From: Marinobacter orientalis
Lineage (GTDB): Bacteria; Pseudomonadota; Gammaproteobacteria; Pseudomonadales; Oleiphilaceae
Assembly: GCF_004792665.1 (NCBI RefSeq)
Contig: NZ_SRZX01000006.1
Span: forward strand, 1-64,000
Length of the DNA: 64,000 bases
Direction of reading: 5' to 3'
The notes under the pieces were generated by a model. It was not told where the DNA came from, did no database searches, and worked only from the letters and a program-made list of their open reading frames with translations. Positions within the stretch are counted from its first letter, which is position 1, and every line of letters begins with the position of its first letter. Positions 8,773 through 17,924 of this stretch are shown here, piece by piece. A program made the translations under genes and the position numbers.

Positions 8773-10701
8773 GCAGTCGAGCTGATCGGCAACCAGGCGG
8801 ATCAGTTCGTATTCGCGGGTGTTGACCTTGCCGTCTGCCAGTATGCAATGGCCGCAGGCATCGATAATACCGGGTTTGAGCAGGGGTGACAGGCTATTGA
8901 GGGTCAGCAGTGCCTGCCGTAACTGTGTTACCGACACTTCCGTCAGCAGCTCCGGTTTATCCCCATTCGATATGAAGCCAGCCATGGCCTCTTTGAAGAG
9001 CGCCTGGCTGTCATGTTCGGCGTTAACGCCGGCCCTTGTCATCAGGCTGAACACCACCTGCAACTGGGTTGTTACTGGCCGGTAGCTGCGATAACGCACC
9101 GGTACCACGCGGGCCGCGTCATCAGCCAGATGGCGGCGAAGAAAGCTGTGCATGGCCAGTTCGAAAAGACCCAGACGATTGTCCGCCCTGATCAGAGCCT
9201 CCATGCCGGACATCAACTGCGCGCGCTCGTCCGGATCCAGTTTGCGCAGGGCAGGCATGGCCAGTTCCAGTGCCGGGAACCGCACGCCCTGGCCCAGCGA
9301 ATCCAGGGCGGGTAACAGTCTGTCCAGCAACTCCGGGTTGGGCGCAAAGATCGAGCCGGCTTCAATCAATGCCAGCCGCTGCTGCCTTGTCTGAGGTTGT
9401 AGCTCATAAACCAGGAGTGCGTAACAGAGCTGGATGGCACCGGCACGGGTGTAAAGCAGGTTGCGGAAGGTCGACGGCAGGCTGTTCAGGATCGCTATCG
9501 CGTAGTTTTCACTGTGCCGGTTAACAGTACCTGCACTCTCCGAGATTTTTTGTGGCTCCTGACTGTTCAGCGGCGACGTATTGCCAGTGCCAAATCCGCT
9601 TGCAGCGTCCGGAAGAGGAGAGCCTGCAGAGGCTGAGCCTGCTGATCGCAAGGCCCTGTCCGGCTCAGTATCCCGCAAGCGGCTGCGGAGCCGTGCAAAC
9701 ATACCTGGCTGTATGGCTTCGATGCGTTCCCAGACCGGCGGGTGAGACGCCAGCAGGGCGGTGAATTTCATCCGCGTGCTTTCGCCGAAGCACATGTGGT
9801 TCATGTCGCTGGCGTGGCTGGTGGTGTCAAGATAACCGCCCTTGAGGCCGATTTTGAACAGGGCGCCGGCAATACCTTCGGGATTGCGGGTAAACTGCAC
9901 CGAGGAGGCGTCCGCCAGCATTTCCCGCTGCCGTGAAACCGCTGACTGGATCAACCGGCCGAAAAATACGCCCACGTAGCCGATGACCAGCAGCGCCAGC
10001 CCCAGGAGTGCGAATATGGCTTCGCCGCGCCTGCTTCGGGATGTTCTTGTCGAGAGAGCGGGGCGGTAGAACGACATACGCAGCAGGAAGTTACCGATCT
10101 GCCCGATCATCAGAATACCGGCCAGAATGGAAATCAGACGCACGTTGAGCCGCATATCGCCATTGAGGACATGGCTGAACTCATGGCCAACCACGCCCTG
10201 AAGCTCGTCACGGGTCAGTTGGGTCAGGGCACCATGGGTGACCACCATAACGGCTTCACCGGGCGTGTAGCCGGCGACAAAGGCGTTAATGCCGGTCTCC
10301 TGATCCATCACGTAAAGTTGCGGAACACTGACACCGCTGGCGATGGCCATTTCCTCGACAATATTGCGCAACCTGCGTTCGTCTGCATCCCTGGTAGCGG
10401 GGTCAATGGCCCTGGCTCCGACCATTTTTGCCACCCGCTCGCCACCACCGGCCAGGTCGGCCAAGCGGATCAGTGACCCTGCTCCGATAAGACCCACTAC
10501 CGCAAGCGCGGTAAGCAGGCCATGGCGGCTGAGCAGCCAGTCAGCAAAGCCGAGGCCTGCGGTTTCACTGCGGGTAACCAGATAGCCTACAAGGCAGACA
10601 CTGAGCGTGATGATGGCTACCGCCGCCAGAAACAGGATCACCAGTACACCTGTATTGCGGCGGGCATTGGCCTGGCGCTGGAAAAATCCCTGATGTGCCA
10701 T
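8749..10701 (-). CDS. M48-family membrane zinc metallopeptidase (HtpX-like)
   Basis: This 650-residue protein has two N-terminal membrane spans (about 17-42 and 60-82), the zinc-protease motif HEFSH at 173-177, a second membrane pair (about 185-245), and a long C-terminal cytosolic region of about 300 residues not found in HtpX itself. M48 proteases of this kind act in membrane-protein quality control. It lies 11 bp downstream of lemA on the same strand. The lemA-M48 pair is a recurrent operon, so the two probably act together. The function of the C-terminal extension is unknown to me. Confidence 0.88.
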   Translation of the reverse strand: MAHQGFFQRQANARRNTGVLVILFLAAVAIITLSVCLVGYLVTRSETAGLGFADWLLSRHGLLTALAVVGLIGAGSLIRLADLAGGGERVAKMVGARAIDPATRDADERRLRNIVEEMAIASGVSVPQLYVMDQETGINAFVAGYTPGEAVMVVTHGALTQLTRDELQGVVGHEFSHVLNGDMRLNVRLISILAGILMIGQIGNFLLRMSFYRPALSTRTSRSRRGEAIFALLGLALLVIGYVGVFFGRLIQSAVSRQREMLADASSVQFTRNPEGIAGALFKIGLKGGYLDTTSHASDMNHMCFGESTRMKFTALLASHPPVWERIEAIQPGMFARLRSRLRDTEPDRALRSAGSASAGSPLPDAASGFGTGNTSPLNSQEPQKISESAGTVNRHSENYAIAILNSLPSTFRNLLYTRAGAIQLCYALLVYELQPQTRQQRLALIEAGSIFAPNPELLDRLLPALDSLGQGVRFPALELAMPALRKLDPDERAQLMSGMEALIRADNRLGLFELAMHSFLRRHLADDAARVVPVRYRSYRPVTTQLQVVFSLMTRAGVNAEHDSQALFKEAMAGFISNGDKPELLTEVSVTQLRQALLTLNSLSPLLKPGIIDACGHCILADGKVNTREYELIRLVADQLDCPLPPLRA

Positions 10702-10712
10702 GGTAGCGGGCC

Positions 10713-11300
10713 TCAGAAGGCGACTTTCGGTACCTGGCGTGCCTCAGGAGATTCCAGTTCCAGCTGGGAGGAGGGCCTGAAGGCGAACAGTCCGGCCACG
10801 ATATTGTTGGGGAACTGCTCGCGAGCGATGTTGTAGCTCATCACCCCGTCATTATACGCCTGGCGCGCGAACGAAACCCGGTTCTCGGTGCTGGAAAGCT
10901 CTTCCATCAGTTGCTGGATGGTTTCGTTGGCTTTCAGCTCCGGATAGTTTTCCGCCACCGCGTAAAAATTGGCGAGGGCTTTGGACAGCATGTTCTCGGC
11001 ACTGCCGAGGCGCTGGATCTTGCCTCCGTCGGCGGGGTCGCCGGCGGCTTCTTTCTGGGCACTGACGGCATTATTGCGTGCTTCCATCACCTCGGTGAGG
11101 GTGTTGCGCTCATGGGAGAGGTAGGCCCTGGCAGCCTCCACCAGGTTGGGAATCAGGTCATGGCGGCGCTGCAACTGGACATCAATCTGGGCAAAGCCGT
11201 TTTTGAGCTGGTTGCGCAGGGAAACCAGGCGGTTGTAGACAAAGACGATATAAACAATGACAACGGCAATGACAATCAGGCCGATCAGCGTGGTTCCCAT
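10713..11300 (-). CDS. lemA: LemA family protein
   Basis: This 195-residue protein has one N-terminal membrane anchor (LIGLIVIAVVIVYIVFVYN) and a helical LemA domain with the conserved QIDVQLQRRHDLIPNLVE near residue 40. LemA proteins are membrane-anchored helical bundles of unclear function, often encoded beside M48 proteases as here. The start is strongly supported by AAGGAGT five bases upstream. It is the first gene of the lemA-peptidase operon. The name is shared with, but unrelated to, the old LemA (GacS) sensor. Confidence 0.92.
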   Translation of the reverse strand: MGTTLIGLIVIAVVIVYIVFVYNRLVSLRNQLKNGFAQIDVQLQRRHDLIPNLVEAARAYLSHERNTLTEVMEARNNAVSAQKEAAGDPADGGKIQRLGSAENMLSKALANFYAVAENYPELKANETIQQLMEELSSTENRVSFARQAYNDGVMSYNIAREQFPNNIVAGLFAFRPSSQLELESPEARQVPKVAF

Positions 11301-11344
11301 GTCGACTCCTTGAGTACTGGGGGATCAGGTTGGATGATTCTTGT

Positions 11345-13453
11345 TCAGGAGTTATTCGCCATGATGTTATCGTGAAAACTGGCCACGAACCTCTCAAAAT
11401 CATGGGGTTTGAGCGGTTTGCTGAAGAAATATCCCTGTGCCAGCTGGCAGCCTCTCTGGGCGAGATAGTATTCCTGCTCCGCGGTTTCGACACCTTCCGC
11501 GACAACGCTGAGATTCAGGCTCTTGCCCAGGTCGATGATGGTATTGGCAATCCGGGTGTCTTCTTCATTCACCAGCAGGTCGCGGATAAACTGTTTGTCG
11601 ATTTTCAGATGCTGCACCGGCATGCGCTTGAGGTAGGTCAGCGACGAGTAGCCGGTTCCGAAATCGTCCACGGCGATACTGATGCCGGCCCTGCGCAGGC
11701 GTTTCAGTTTATCCACGGCCTCTTCCAGGTTGGTCATGAAGCTGGTTTCCGTTACTTCCAGTTCCAGCCGGCCGGCGGGAATATTGTGCCGCTCCAGGGT
11801 GTCGAGGATGTCATCCACGATGGAATCCTGGCGAAGCTGCACCGCCGACAGGTTGACGGCAATCCTCAGGGGCATGCCATCGCTGGCCCAGCGGGCTGCC
11901 TGCCGGCAGGCCTGATCAAGTACCCACTGGCCAATCTCGACGATGCTGCCGTTCATCTCTGAAACGGGAATAAAGTCGTCTGGTGGAATGAGGCCCTTTT
12001 CCGGATGCTGCCAGCGGATCAGCGCCTCGGCACCTATAATGCGGCGGGTCTCCAGGTTGATCTGCGGCTGGTATACCAGGTGGAACTGATGACTGTTAAG
12101 GGCAACGGAGAGGTCTTTCTCCAGCTGTTTGCGCTCACGGATCTCGCGGTCAATGCTGGCAACGTAGAACTGGAAATAGTTGTGGCCACTTTCCTTGGCC
12201 AGGGCCATGGTCTGTTCAGCGCTTTGCAGCAGCCTGTCAGCTTTTTCGGCATCGCCCGGAAACAGGGCAATGCCCAGCGTTGCCGTCATGGTGACGGTCT
12301 GGTCATCAAAAATCATCGGATTGCTCAGGGCCGCGAGAATCCGGTCTGCGGTATTTGCCGCCTGGAAACCGTCACGCAGGCCCTTTTCCACGATCACAAA
12401 CTGGTCGCTGCCCAGGCGGGCGATGGTAAAACGGGTGCCACCCAACAGGTGGGTGAGCCGATCGGCGATCGCCTGAAGCACCAGGTCGCCGGTGCGGAAG
12501 CCACATTGCTCATTGACGGACTTGAAGTCATCAATGCCACAGCAAACGAGGGAAAGGACGGATTTCCCCTCACGGGCCTCTTCGATATCTGTCTGCAGGA
12601 GTTCCATGAAGGTATCCCGGCTGGGCAGGCCGGTGAGCTGGTCGTATCTGGCGAGTCGATTGACCCGATCCTCTGCTTCCCGGTGGCGGGTCTGGCTGTC
12701 GCCAATGGCCATCAGCAGGTTGTTGGTGGCATTCACCCAGAGACCCAGTTCATCATTCTGGTGGCCGTGAGGAAGGCGGATGAGGTTGTCTTCCGGATGG
12801 TCCGGGTCCACCTGTTTGACAGACTGGACGATGCGTAATAACGGACGTGTCAGCAACAGGTGGAAAACCACGAACAGGGCCAGGCCAAGGATCACCGCAA
12901 TGGCGATACCGGAGGCGAAGGTTATTGAAGCGCGCTCAAGCCAGGTGCCCGCTACCGGGCCGGTGTCATAGTGCAGTTCAAGGTAGCCGTAAACGGTTTT
13001 GCCGCCGGCGTTGCCGCTGCGGGAAAGTTCCTGGCGGTAGGATCGCTCCGCGCCAAAGATCGGGTCGGTTATGACGCGAAAGGCGCTCTGCTGAAGCGGG
13101 CGGTCACGGCCGCCAATCGCCTCGCCGTCGGGATGGGTGATACGTGCCAGATGAATGGCTTCCTGAGCAAACAGGCCATCGACAACCTGTTGCGCCAGAG
13201 CGGAATCGATACTGAAAACGGCCTGGGTTGAGGCATCCCTGACCAGTGCCATGGTCTGTTCTGCCTGCTCGTCCAGTAAACCGGACACCCGTCTTGCATC
13301 CAGAATCACCTGGACGGTGCTGACCAGAACCCCGCTTATCAGTGCAACAGCCAGTACCCATCGCAGCACCCGGAACCCCAGCCGATGTTCTACCTCAAAG
13401 GAATTTTGCATGGAGGCCTGTGTAATTGGTTCCCACGGAATGAGATCCGGCAC
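11345..13453 (-). CDS. membrane GGDEF/EAL protein, probable c-di-GMP phosphodiesterase
   Basis: This 702-residue protein has two membrane spans (about 32-52 and 178-200) flanking a periplasmic sensor region, a HAMP-like linker, a GGDEF domain (about 265-420) and an EAL domain (about 435-690). The GGDEF signature is degenerate (LGSDQF), so diguanylate cyclase activity is unlikely and the domain may be regulatory. The EAL domain keeps EALIRW, the DDFGTG motif and the KIDKQFI lysine region, so it should hydrolyse c-di-GMP. The start is uncertain: the first ATG is used, but a second ATG at 13411 (MQNSFEVEH) is equally plausible. It is a single-gene unit. Confidence 0.88.
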   Translation of the reverse strand: MPDLIPWEPITQASMQNSFEVEHRLGFRVLRWVLAVALISGVLVSTVQVILDARRVSGLLDEQAEQTMALVRDASTQAVFSIDSALAQQVVDGLFAQEAIHLARITHPDGEAIGGRDRPLQQSAFRVITDPIFGAERSYRQELSRSGNAGGKTVYGYLELHYDTGPVAGTWLERASITFASGIAIAVILGLALFVVFHLLLTRPLLRIVQSVKQVDPDHPEDNLIRLPHGHQNDELGLWVNATNNLLMAIGDSQTRHREAEDRVNRLARYDQLTGLPSRDTFMELLQTDIEEAREGKSVLSLVCCGIDDFKSVNEQCGFRTGDLVLQAIADRLTHLLGGTRFTIARLGSDQFVIVEKGLRDGFQAANTADRILAALSNPMIFDDQTVTMTATLGIALFPGDAEKADRLLQSAEQTMALAKESGHNYFQFYVASIDREIRERKQLEKDLSVALNSHQFHLVYQPQINLETRRIIGAEALIRWQHPEKGLIPPDDFIPVSEMNGSIVEIGQWVLDQACRQAARWASDGMPLRIAVNLSAVQLRQDSIVDDILDTLERHNIPAGRLELEVTETSFMTNLEEAVDKLKRLRRAGISIAVDDFGTGYSSLTYLKRMPVQHLKIDKQFIRDLLVNEEDTRIANTIIDLGKSLNLSVVAEGVETAEQEYYLAQRGCQLAQGYFFSKPLKPHDFERFVASFHDNIMANNS

Positions 13454-13601
13454 CGCATGTTGCCGGGTGAGAGGGCTCCCGGTCTGTTGTTGTAAAAAGC
13501 ATGGATCGGTTTTCGGACGCCGGATTAAGTATCGGCAATTCTTCCAGATATTTCAGGGTCGGGGTGTATCATTTTGTAATGCGGATTTTTTCCAGATGCA
13601 A

Positions 13602-13627
13602 AAATGCCCGCGTGGGAGCGGGCATTT
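13602..13627 (-). terminator. intrinsic terminator of sodB
   Basis: AAATGCCCGC (13602-13611) and GCGGGCATTT (13618-13627) are exact complements with a 6-base loop. Read on the minus strand, the stem runs into T residues just after the sodB stop. Confidence 0.8.
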
Positions 13628-13664
13628 CAGATGCAGTTTTCACTGCAGACGATCTACAACGTGA

Positions 13665-14243
13665 TCAAGCCAGGTTTTCGTTGACGAAATCCCAGTTAAC
13701 CAGTTTCCAGAAGGCTTCCAGGTAGTTCGGCCGGGAGTTGCGGTAATCGATATAATACGCGTGCTCCCAGACGTCAACGGTCAGTACCGGCTTATCGGCC
13801 GTGGTCAGCGGCGTTTCGGCATTGCTGGTATTCACAATGGCGACACTGCCGTCTGGTTTCTTGACCAGCCAGGTCCAGCCTGAACCGAAGTTGCCGGCGG
13901 CTTTCTCGTTAAATTCTTTCTTGAAGTCTTCAAAGGAGCCAAAGGCCTTTTCGATAGCGTCCTTGGCTGCACCGGTAGGTTCACCGCCGCCGTTCGGGCT
14001 CAGACAGTGCCAGTAGAAGGTGTGGTTCCAGACCTGGGCTGAGTTATTGAACAGCGGGCCACTGGCGCTCTTGATGATCTCTTCGAGCGACTTGTTGGCG
14101 TTGTCTGTACCTTCGATCAGGCCGTTGAGCTTGGTAACGTAGGTGTTGTGATGCTTACCGTAATGGTATTCAAGAGTCTCCTGAGAGATGTGCGGTTCCA
14201 GTGCATTCTTTTCATAAGGCAGTGCGGGAAGTTCAAATGCCAT
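13665..14243 (-). CDS. sodB: iron superoxide dismutase
   Basis: This 192-residue enzyme converts superoxide to hydrogen peroxide and oxygen in the cytosol. All four metal ligands are visible: His27, His74, Asp157 and His161 ([11 protein letters not shown]). Gln70 in the N-terminal half ([13 protein letters not shown]) is the Fe-type second-shell residue; Mn enzymes carry their glutamine in the C-terminal half. Full length, with its own terminator, so probably monocistronic. No Fur box was identified with confidence in the short upstream spacer. Confidence 0.97.
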   Translation of the reverse strand: MAFELPALPYEKNALEPHISQETLEYHYGKHHNTYVTKLNGLIEGTDNANKSLEEIIKSASGPLFNNSAQVWNHTFYWHCLSPNGGGEPTGAAKDAIEKAFGSFEDFKKEFNEKAAGNFGSGWTWLVKKPDGSVAIVNTSNAETPLTTADKPVLTVDVWEHAYYIDYRNSRPNYLEAFWKLVNWDFVNENLA

Positions 14244-14314
14244 GAGGTCGTTCTCCCTGATTCTCTCTGTTTATGTGGATGTAAACTATAAATATAGGGG
14301 CGCTTTGAGCTAAA

Positions 14315-15433
14315 TCAACCCCTTGCCGTGAGCGTGCTGTCAAACTCCGGACAGCCGGGCAAAAACTGCGAACAGTTTTTCACTCGCCATACCAGTTCTT
14401 CGTAGCTGTCCGCCAGAATGGTCACATGTCCAAGTTTCCGCCCCGGGCGCTCGCTTTTATTATAGAGGTGTATATGAGCGTAGGGCAGTTCGAGAATTCG
14501 TTCAATGTCGCCATGCTCGGCAATGATATTGATCATGCAGCTGACGCCTCGCGGATCTGTATTGCCCAGGGGATGGCCGCTGACCGCACGAATATGGTTC
14601 TCGAACTGGCTGGTCATGGCGCCTTCAATGGTCCAGTGACCGGAGTTGTGAACCCGCGGTGCCATTTCATTGGCCACCAGTCCTTCGGCTGTCTCGAACA
14701 GCTCCAGGGTCAGCACGCCCACATAATCCAGTTCGTTCAACAGCGCCTTGATATAACGCTCGGCATCTTCCTGAACGTGCTTCTCGAGCTTCGGAGCCGG
14801 GGCGATGGAGTAGCGCAGGATGCCTTGATGATGGGTGTTTTCGGCCATCGGATAGAAGGCCAGCTCGCCGTCCACGGCGCGTACCGCGATAATCGACACT
14901 TCGCGGCGAAAGTCGACGAACTTTTCCACGATCAGCCGCGGGTGCCCGATGGAATTCCAGGCGTCTGCCGCTTCTTGGGGTGACCGCAGAACTGCCTGCC
15001 CCTTGCCGTCATAACCCTCGGTGTTGGATTTGGCGACAACCGGGCAGCCGAGTTCTTCGGCGGCAACCTGAAGCGATTCTGCACTGTCCGCGATTCTCCA
15101 TTCCGGCGTCGGGATGCCGAGTTCGCCGAACAACAGTTTTTCCAATTCGCGATTCTGGCAAACCTGCAGTGCTCTGGGGCAGGGGTGAACCGGCCTGTCT
15201 TTTGCAATTCGCTCCGCCACGTCCACCGGCAAGTGTTCGAATTCATAGGTAACCCGGTCCACCCGGGAAATAAAGTCATCCAGATACTGACCGTCCCGGT
15301 CGATAATAACCTCACCGAGTCCGGCACTGGGACTACCCGACATATCATAGAAAACAAACGTCTTGGCCAGTGGGTAGCCAGAAAGCGCCAGCATGCGCCC
15401 AAGCTGTCCAGCACCTAGTACACCAATTCTCAT
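14315..15433 (-). CDS. purK: 5-(carboxyamino)imidazole ribonucleotide synthase
   Basis: This 372-residue ATP-grasp enzyme carboxylates AIR to N5-CAIR with ATP and bicarbonate in purine synthesis. It shows the N-terminal GVLGAGQLGRMLA nucleotide fold, the ATP-grasp loop YDGKGQAVL (about 150) and the metal-binding region ANEMAPRVHNSGHWT (about 262-276). It follows purE on the same strand, the normal order, but here the two are separated by 166 bp filled by palindromic element A instead of overlapping or nearly overlapping. Confidence 0.97.
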   Translation of the reverse strand: MRIGVLGAGQLGRMLALSGYPLAKTFVFYDMSGSPSAGLGEVIIDRDGQYLDDFISRVDRVTYEFEHLPVDVAERIAKDRPVHPCPRALQVCQNRELEKLLFGELGIPTPEWRIADSAESLQVAAEELGCPVVAKSNTEGYDGKGQAVLRSPQEAADAWNSIGHPRLIVEKFVDFRREVSIIAVRAVDGELAFYPMAENTHHQGILRYSIAPAPKLEKHVQEDAERYIKALLNELDYVGVLTLELFETAEGLVANEMAPRVHNSGHWTIEGAMTSQFENHIRAVSGHPLGNTDPRGVSCMINIIAEHGDIERILELPYAHIHLYNKSERPGRKLGHVTILADSYEELVWRVKNCSQFLPGCPEFDSTLTARG

Positions 15434-15476
15434 CTGTCATCTCCTGCCATTATCAGGCGTTCGCAAAAGTTTGGGG

Positions 15477-15584
15477 GAGTGGGTGGGGAGCGCTTTCCAA
15501 AACTGTGCGGAGCCATGGATGGCGGAGCCCAAGCGTACATGGACGTATTTACAGCGTGTTTTGGAAAGCGCTTCCCACCCGCTC
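15477..15584 (+). repeat. long-stem palindromic element, copy A (purE/purK spacer)
   Basis: A 27-nt left arm (15477-15503) pairs with the right arm (15558-15584) with only two mismatches at the DNA level, both of which become G-U wobbles if transcribed. The 54-nt core between them starts TGTGCGGAGCCATGGATGGC and ends ACAGCGT. Inside the core are two small hairpins, GCCA-TGGA-TGGC and TACA-TGGA-CGTA. The core matches copies B, C and D while the stem sequence does not. It lies inside the purE-purK unit, antisense to it in core orientation. Confidence 0.85.
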
Positions 15585-15599
15585 CTGCACCCAGGCCGA

Positions 15600-16097
15600 T
15601 CACTGATCACTGGGATCAGGGTTGTCCAGAACGGTCTGTGTCTGCTTCGCGCGGAATTCATCAACGGCCTTGCGGACATCGTCATTGAAAGTACCAATGA
15701 TCTGGGCGGCCAATAGCCCGGCATTGGTGGCACCGGCTTTGCCGATAGCCAGGGTGCCCACTGCAATGCCGCCGGGCATCTGCACGATAGAGAGCAGCGA
15801 ATCAAGACCGTTGAGCGCCCTGGACTGGACAGGAACACCAAGCACCGGCAGTGACGTCTGCGAAGCGACCATGCCCGGCAGATGAGCCGCGCCGCCGGCA
15901 CCGGCGATGATCACCTTCAGGCCCCGCTCGGAAGCGGTTTTGGCGTAATCAAACAACAGGTCAGGGGTGCGGTGGGCAGAGACAACCTTCGTCTCGTAAG
16001 GCACACCCAGCTTGTCCAGCATGCCGGCGGCGTGTTCCATGGTGGGCCAGTCTGACTTCGAGCCCATGATGAGTCCTACAAGCGGCTGCATATGCAA
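15600..16097 (-). CDS. purE: 5-(carboxyamino)imidazole ribonucleotide mutase
   Basis: This 165-residue class I PurE moves the carboxylate of N5-CAIR to C4 to give CAIR, the step after PurK. The signature [21 protein letters not shown] (starting near residue 12) and the glycine-rich [13 protein letters not shown] loop are intact. It is the first gene of the purE-purK unit on the minus strand. The spacing to purK is unusual because of repeat A. Confidence 0.97.
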   Translation of the reverse strand: MHMQPLVGLIMGSKSDWPTMEHAAGMLDKLGVPYETKVVSAHRTPDLLFDYAKTASERGLKVIIAGAGGAAHLPGMVASQTSLPVLGVPVQSRALNGLDSLLSIVQMPGGIAVGTLAIGKAGATNAGLLAAQIIGTFNDDVRKAVDEFRAKQTQTVLDNPDPSDQ

Positions 16098-16269
16098 CAG
16101 TCCTGATGTGTGAGAAAGCCGGCCATTGTATGTAAGGCCCTGTGACCATGCAAACAGACGATAGTCCAGCGCCGCATGGAACGTCTTTTCTGGCCTTTAT
16201 TTTGCGGTGTCGCAAGGTACGGGTATTATCAGGCCTTGTGACCCTTACCGTCCATATCCTGGAGCTGTT

Positions 16270-17277
16270 ATGGAACCGATCCGTCCGGATGATGATGAAG
16301 TACGCACTGGCACCGCAGGAAGCAAGCGGGAACAGGGGCTGTCTGCCCAGCGGGAACCGCGAAATAGTGAAAAGGCAGCCCGGGACAGAAAGCCTGAAGC
16401 AGCCGGGCGAGGTGCTGGCGGAGATGGTGGCACCCGAAAGCCGGCAGGCAAACCCGGCAAGGGCTCCGGGGGCGGTGGATCCGGCCGCGGTGTGATGCTG
16501 GCCATTGGCCTGCTGATTGTGGCTGGCGCCGCAGGCGCTGGCTGGTACCAGCAGGAACAGCGAATCCAGATGCTTGAAGGCCAGCTGGAAGAGGCAGACT
16601 ACTGGGCGCGCCAGAGTAAACTGGCATTGGCGCGGTTTGAAGGCGATCTGTCCGAAACCGGTGAGAACCTGCAGGAAAAAGGTGAGTCGATTGAAGACAG
16701 GCTGGCCGTCCAGGAAGAGCGGCTGGATACTGCCGACAGCGAAATCCGCAAGCTCTGGGGTGTGGCCAATGACCGCAACCGCAAGCGGCTGGACGACCAT
16801 GAAGCCAGCCTGGAGTCGTTGCGGGCGGATGTTGACAGCGGCAAGCGTGAGCGCGAGCAGTTAATGGCATCCGTTGAGGAACTTGAGGCCAGTGTGACCT
16901 CGAGGCTCGACGAGGTCGAGACTGATCTGGAAAGGCAGATCACCGCCGTACGTGAAACCGGTCAGGAGAATGCCTCCAGGTTGACCGAGCTCGATGAATC
17001 CCTGTCGGGCGTTGACAAGATGGTCGAGCGCCAGCTGGTGAGGTTTGAGCGCGAGCAGCAGTTGGCCATTGATGGCCTGGAGAGCCGAATTGCGGCACTG
17101 GAGGAGGCCACCGACAACCTTTCGAGCAGTCGCCAACTGGATGCAGTACGTGAAGATCTGGCAGGGTTGAGAGAAACCGTCTCGGCCATCGATTCATCGC
17201 GGGCCCAGTTGACATCAAGACTGGTTCGGTTGTCGCAAGAGGTCAATGAGCTGCGTTCACGGGTGTCCGGCCAATAA
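16270..17277 (+). CDS. uncharacterised single-pass membrane coiled-coil protein
   Basis: I do not recognise a named family. The 335-residue product has a charged, Gly-rich low-complexity N-terminus (about 1-72), one membrane span (about 75-93, MLAIGLLIVAGAAGAGW) and then some 230 residues of heptad-rich, Glu/Leu/Arg-rich sequence likely to form a long extracytoplasmic or cytoplasmic coiled coil. The frame is open from GTG 16207, but ATG 16270 has GGAG at 16261-16264 and is chosen. It sits between purE and a tRNA cluster. Topology N-in/C-out is inferred from the positive N-terminus and would place the coiled coil in the periplasm. Confidence 0.8.
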   Translation: MEPIRPDDDEVRTGTAGSKREQGLSAQREPRNSEKAARDRKPEAAGRGAGGDGGTRKPAGKPGKGSGGGGSGRGVMLAIGLLIVAGAAGAGWYQQEQRIQMLEGQLEEADYWARQSKLALARFEGDLSETGENLQEKGESIEDRLAVQEERLDTADSEIRKLWGVANDRNRKRLDDHEASLESLRADVDSGKREREQLMASVEELEASVTSRLDEVETDLERQITAVRETGQENASRLTELDESLSGVDKMVERQLVRFEREQQLAIDGLESRIAALEEATDNLSSSRQLDAVREDLAGLRETVSAIDSSRAQLTSRLVRLSQEVNELRSRVSGQ

Positions 17278-17356
17278 TCAGCGGCGGGTTCTTTGTCGCT
17301 TCCGCTTTTGATTACTAGACTGTTGGTAGTCAGAGCATCCAGAGGAAGGTGAGGCC

Positions 17357-17602
17357 ATGTCGCTCAGAGATTCATTACAACAAACGCTCCGCCGCTTTTC
17401 CGGAGAGATGCTCCCGGATGCCTTTGAAAACGCCGGTCACCGTATAGACCGCCTCAGAAAGCATCTGGACAATCTCAATTGCTCGCTGGCCGAGAAGGCT
17501 TTGCCGGAAGACCGTAAGGCGCGGGTCAGCGAGCTTTCGCTTGATCACAAGGCCAGGCAGGCGGGGCAGAAAGCGCCAAAAAAAAACCGGGAAAATATTT
17601 GA
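17357..17602 (+). CDS. small uncharacterised protein (81 aa)
   Basis: An 81-residue, basic, helical, soluble protein (MSLRDSLQQTLRRFSGEM through NRENI). The ATG follows AGGAAGGTGAGG, a good ribosome site. No known domain is visible. Its last codons overlap the -35 box of the tRNA promoter. It is likely real because of the ribosome site and codon use in line with its neighbours, but function is unknown. Confidence 0.6.
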   Translation: MSLRDSLQQTLRRFSGEMLPDAFENAGHRIDRLRKHLDNLNCSLAEKALPEDRKARVSELSLDHKARQAGQKAPKKNRENI

Positions 17603-17626
17603 CACCGCCGGACAAATGCTTAAAAT
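17599..17626 (+). promoter_or_regulatory. sigma70 promoter of the tRNA Val-Asp-Val cluster
   Basis: TTGACA (17599-17604), 16 bp, then TAAAAT (17621-17626), followed by a GC-rich discriminator GCGC. The tRNA starts about 55 bp further on. The -35 box overlaps the end of the 81-residue gene. Confidence 0.75.
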
Positions 17627-17681
17627 GCGCAGCTCACTTGGTCGAGACAGCAACGCTGACTTGCCAGTGTGCTGTGAAAGT

Positions 17682-17757
17682 GGGCGGTTAGCTCAGCTGG
17701 GAGAGCATCGCCCTTACAAGGCGAGGGTCACTGGTTCGATCCCAGTACCGCCCACCA
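17682..17757 (+). tRNA. tRNA-Val (TAC), first copy
   Basis: A 76-nt cloverleaf with encoded CCA. Anticodon TAC sits in the loop CTTACAA. The acceptor stem GGGCGGT pairs with ACCGCCC, discriminator A. Confidence 0.97.
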
Positions 17758-17826
17758 CTTTTCAGCATCACCGGGCCACCCCGCCCGGTTCAGGATCCCA
17801 AAGGCCTTTCTGGCCGGGATCGATGC

Positions 17827-17903
17827 GGAGCGGTAGTTCAGCTGGTTAGAATACCGGCCTGTCACGCCGGGGGTCGCGGGTTCGAGTCCCGTCCGCTCCG
17901 CCA
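17827..17903 (+). tRNA. tRNA-Asp (GTC)
   Basis: A 77-nt cloverleaf with encoded CCA, anticodon GTC, acceptor GGAGCGG/CCGCTCC and discriminator G, which is the Asp identity base. It lies 69 bp after the first tRNA-Val, in the same transcript. Confidence 0.97.
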
Positions 17904-17924
17904 TTTTTATTGATTCCAGATCCC

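Noticed and set aside
15477..15584. Possible integron attC site
   Set aside because: The GTT/AAC-like ends are at the inside of the stem, not at its outer ends, no integrase gene is present, and the copies are not in a cassette array.
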